This document shows positions 39,517 to 41,266 of a stretch of 41,266 nucleotides of DNA, piece by piece; the stretch's first letter is position 1; each line of letters begins with the position of its first letter. Position numbers and translations under genes: made by a program. Source of the stretch: Methylobacter sp. (GTDB lineage Bacteria > Pseudomonadota > Gammaproteobacteria > Methylococcales > Methylomonadaceae); NCBI RefSeq assembly GCF_023227905.1, contig NZ_JALOCF010000043.1, positions 1-41,266 on the forward strand. The letters are read 5' to 3'. The notes beneath the pieces are model-generated. The model made no database searches. It was not told where the DNA came from and saw only the letters and a program-made list of their open reading frames with translations.

Positions 39517-41266
39517 TTACCCCAACATCAACCCCTGCAATACCTTAATTTCATCCCTAATCTTCGCCGCCTGCTCGAATTCAAGATTTTTTGCATGCCG
39601 GTACATGGTTTCTTCGAGCTGCTTCAGTTTTTTACCTGCTTGCTTGGGCGTCATGGCCGCTTTATAGTCGGCCGGGAATTCCGCGACTTTATCCAGCAGT
39701 TTATTGGCGCTGGTCATGCCTGCACCGGGGATCGATACCTGAAGAATGTCATTGACCGACTTGAAAATGGTCTTCGGTTCTATATGATGCTCGATATTAA
39801 ACTTGTGCTGCTTCTCGCGGCGGCGCTCGGTTTCGTCTATCGCCTGCTGCATCGATTTAGTGATCTTGTCGCCGTACAAAATTGCCTTGCCGTTGACGTT
39901 TCTCGCCGCCCGGCCGATGGTTTGCACCAGCGACACGACCGAACGCAGGAAGCCTTCCTTGTCGGCATCCAGTATCGCAACCAATGACACTTCCGGTATA
40001 TCCAGCCCTTCGCGCAACAGGTTAATGCCGACCAGCACATCGAACTGACCCAGCCGCAAATCGCGGATGATCTCGACCCGTTCCACGGTATCGATGTCGG
40101 AATGCAGGTAACGCACCCGCACCCCGTGTTCCATCAAATACTCGGTCAAGTCTTCCGACATTCGTTTGGTCAGCGTGGTCACCAATACGCGCTCTTTTAT
40201 CGCAACACGCTTGATGATTTCCGACAGCAAATCATCGACCTGGGTGGTTGCCGAACGCACTTCCACGACCGGATCGAGCAAGCCGGTCGGCCTGACCACC
40301 TGCTCGGCAAAAACGCCGGAATGCTCCCGTTCGTAGGGCCCCGGCGTTGCCGACACATAAATCCTCTGCGGCGCTCTCGCCTCAAATTCGTCAAACATCA
40401 GCGGGCGGTTGTCCAGCGCGGACGGCAACCGGAAACCGTATTCGACCAGCGTTTCCTTACGCGACCGGTCGCCTTTATACATCGCGCCGATCTGCGGCAC
40501 GGCGACATGACTTTCATCGATAATCACCAGCGCATTGTCGCGCAAGTAATCGAACATGGTTGGCGGCGATTCGCCCGCGCTTCTTCCGGACAAGTGGCGG
40601 GAATAGTTTTCGATGCCGGAGCAATAACCGATCTCCAGAATCATCTCAATATCGAACATCGTCCGCTGCTCCAACCGTTGCGCTTCGACCAGTTTATCCA
40701 ATGAGCGCAAATGCTCAAGGCGTTCCTTGAGTTCTATCTTGATCTTTTCAACCGCTTCCAATAACTGCTCTCTTGGCGTGACATAATGACTTTTTGGATA
40801 AACCGTAAAGCGCGCCAGCCGCCGTGTGATTTCGCCGGTCAGCGGATCGAATAACGACAAGCGCTCCACCTCGTCGTCGAACAGCTCTACCCGTAATGCC
40901 TCGCTGTCCGATTCGGCCGGGAACACATCAATGACTTCGCCGCGCACCCGGTAGGTCGCCCGGCGCAAGTCGATGTCGTTGCGGGTGTATTGCATTTCCG
41001 CCAGTCGCCGCAGGATGTCGCGCTGGTTGATCATGTCGCCCTTGACCAGATGCAGCACCATCTTGAAGTACGATTCGGGCTCGCCCAAGCCGTAAATGGC
41101 CGAAACCGTGGCGACGACGATAGTGTCTTCCCGTTCGATTAGCGCTTTGGTAGCCGACAAGCGCATCTGCTCGATATGCTCGTTGATCGCCGCATCCTTG
41201 TCGATGAAAGTATCCGATGCCGGGACATAGGCTTCCGGCTGGTAATAGTCGTAATACGAGACAAAA
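39517..41266 (-). CDS. uvrB: Excinuclease ABC subunit B (5' part outside window)
   Basis: Damage-verifying helicase of nucleotide excision repair, loaded by UvrA and acting with UvrC. The visible 583 codons cover everything after the N-terminal ATP-binding loop: FVSYYDYYQPEAYVPASDTFIDKDAAINEHIEQMRLSATK, the beta-hairpin and helicase region, ALVIIDESH, RIYVSATPGPYE, helicase motifs V and VI (GINLLREGLDIPEVSLV, QTIGRAARN) and the C-terminal UVR motif that binds UvrC (EETMYRHAKNLEFEQAAKIRDEI). The frame is open to the window edge; about 90 residues including Walker A lie beyond. Confidence 0.98.
   Translation of the reverse strand, partial: FVSYYDYYQPEAYVPASDTFIDKDAAINEHIEQMRLSATKALIEREDTIVVATVSAIYGLGEPESYFKMVLHLVKGDMINQRDILRRLAEMQYTRNDIDLRRATYRVRGEVIDVFPAESDSEALRVELFDDEVERLSLFDPLTGEITRRLARFTVYPKSHYVTPREQLLEAVEKIKIELKERLEHLRSLDKLVEAQRLEQRTMFDIEMILEIGYCSGIENYSRHLSGRSAGESPPTMFDYLRDNALVIIDESHVAVPQIGAMYKGDRSRKETLVEYGFRLPSALDNRPLMFDEFEARAPQRIYVSATPGPYEREHSGVFAEQVVRPTGLLDPVVEVRSATTQVDDLLSEIIKRVAIKERVLVTTLTKRMSEDLTEYLMEHGVRVRYLHSDIDTVERVEIIRDLRLGQFDVLVGINLLREGLDIPEVSLVAILDADKEGFLRSVVSLVQTIGRAARNVNGKAILYGDKITKSMQQAIDETERRREKQHKFNIEHHIEPKTIFKSVNDILQVSIPGAGMTSANKLLDKVAEFPADYKAAMTPKQAGKKLKQLEETMYRHAKNLEFEQAAKIRDEIKVLQGLMLG

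Noticed and set aside
1..41266. CRISPR array, tRNA or prophage
   Set aside because: No regularly spaced direct repeats with unique spacers, no tRNA cloverleaf and no phage structural or integrase genes were seen.

Overview
The window comes from a gammaproteobacterium, most likely a methanotroph of the order Methylococcales. That placement is an inference from the general look of the proteins, the moderate GC content and the style of dispersed hairpin repeats; no methane-oxidation gene lies in the window. A Gram-negative cell is certain from lpxC, the DNPR-type (diaminopimelate-adding) MurE, and uvrB/clpB/phoBR of proteobacterial type.

Layout. (1) 1-440: the 3' end of RNase P RNA, then a sigma70-type promoter overlapped by 10-bp-spaced MraZ boxes. 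(2) 440-19368: an unbroken division and cell-wall (dcw) cluster on the + strand, mraZ-rsmH-ftsL-ftsI-murE-murF-mraY-murD-ftsW-murG-murC-murB-ddl-ftsQ-ftsA-ftsZ-lpxC. It makes the lipid II precursor, flips and polymerises it at the septum and assembles the Z-ring. A convergent DciA-like gene follows. (3) 20125-26501: a soluble NAD-reducing [NiFe]-hydrogenase operon, hoxF-hoxU-hoxY-hoxH-hoxW, then hypB behind a repeat-rich 430-bp spacer. (4) 26645-27958 (-): a Gln-rich secreted protein, MscL and a Met/His-rich periplasmic protein. (5) 28450-32624 (-): a membrane GAF-PAS-GGDEF-EAL protein paired with a PhnD-like periplasmic binding protein, divergent from phoB-phoR (32872-34874). (6) clpB behind a heat-shock promoter, a Phd/VapC toxin-antitoxin pair, a DUF2971 gene, and uvrB running off the right end.

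The most unusual content is a family of short two-hairpin repeats. Five full 51/52-bp copies (2230-2280, 5699-5749, 9482-9532, 21894-21945, 29452-29502) have conserved purine-rich loops (AGGA/AGGGA) and stems that differ between copies by compensatory changes. Four of the five lie in frame inside genes: the FtsI N-terminal tail, the MurF N-terminal domain, the HoxF C-terminus and the GGDEF domain of the c-di-GMP protein. They are read in both orientations and in at least three frames. The fifth, with a tandem degenerate copy, lies directly before ftsW and supplies its ribosome-binding site. Related hairpins form the RsmH C-terminus and ftsL ribosome-binding site, the MurD C-terminus, the murE leader, part of dciA, and an array of alternating hairpins between hoxW and hypB. 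The behaviour resembles that of the in-frame Rickettsia palindromic elements, but the sequence and architecture appear distinct; I do not recognise this family.
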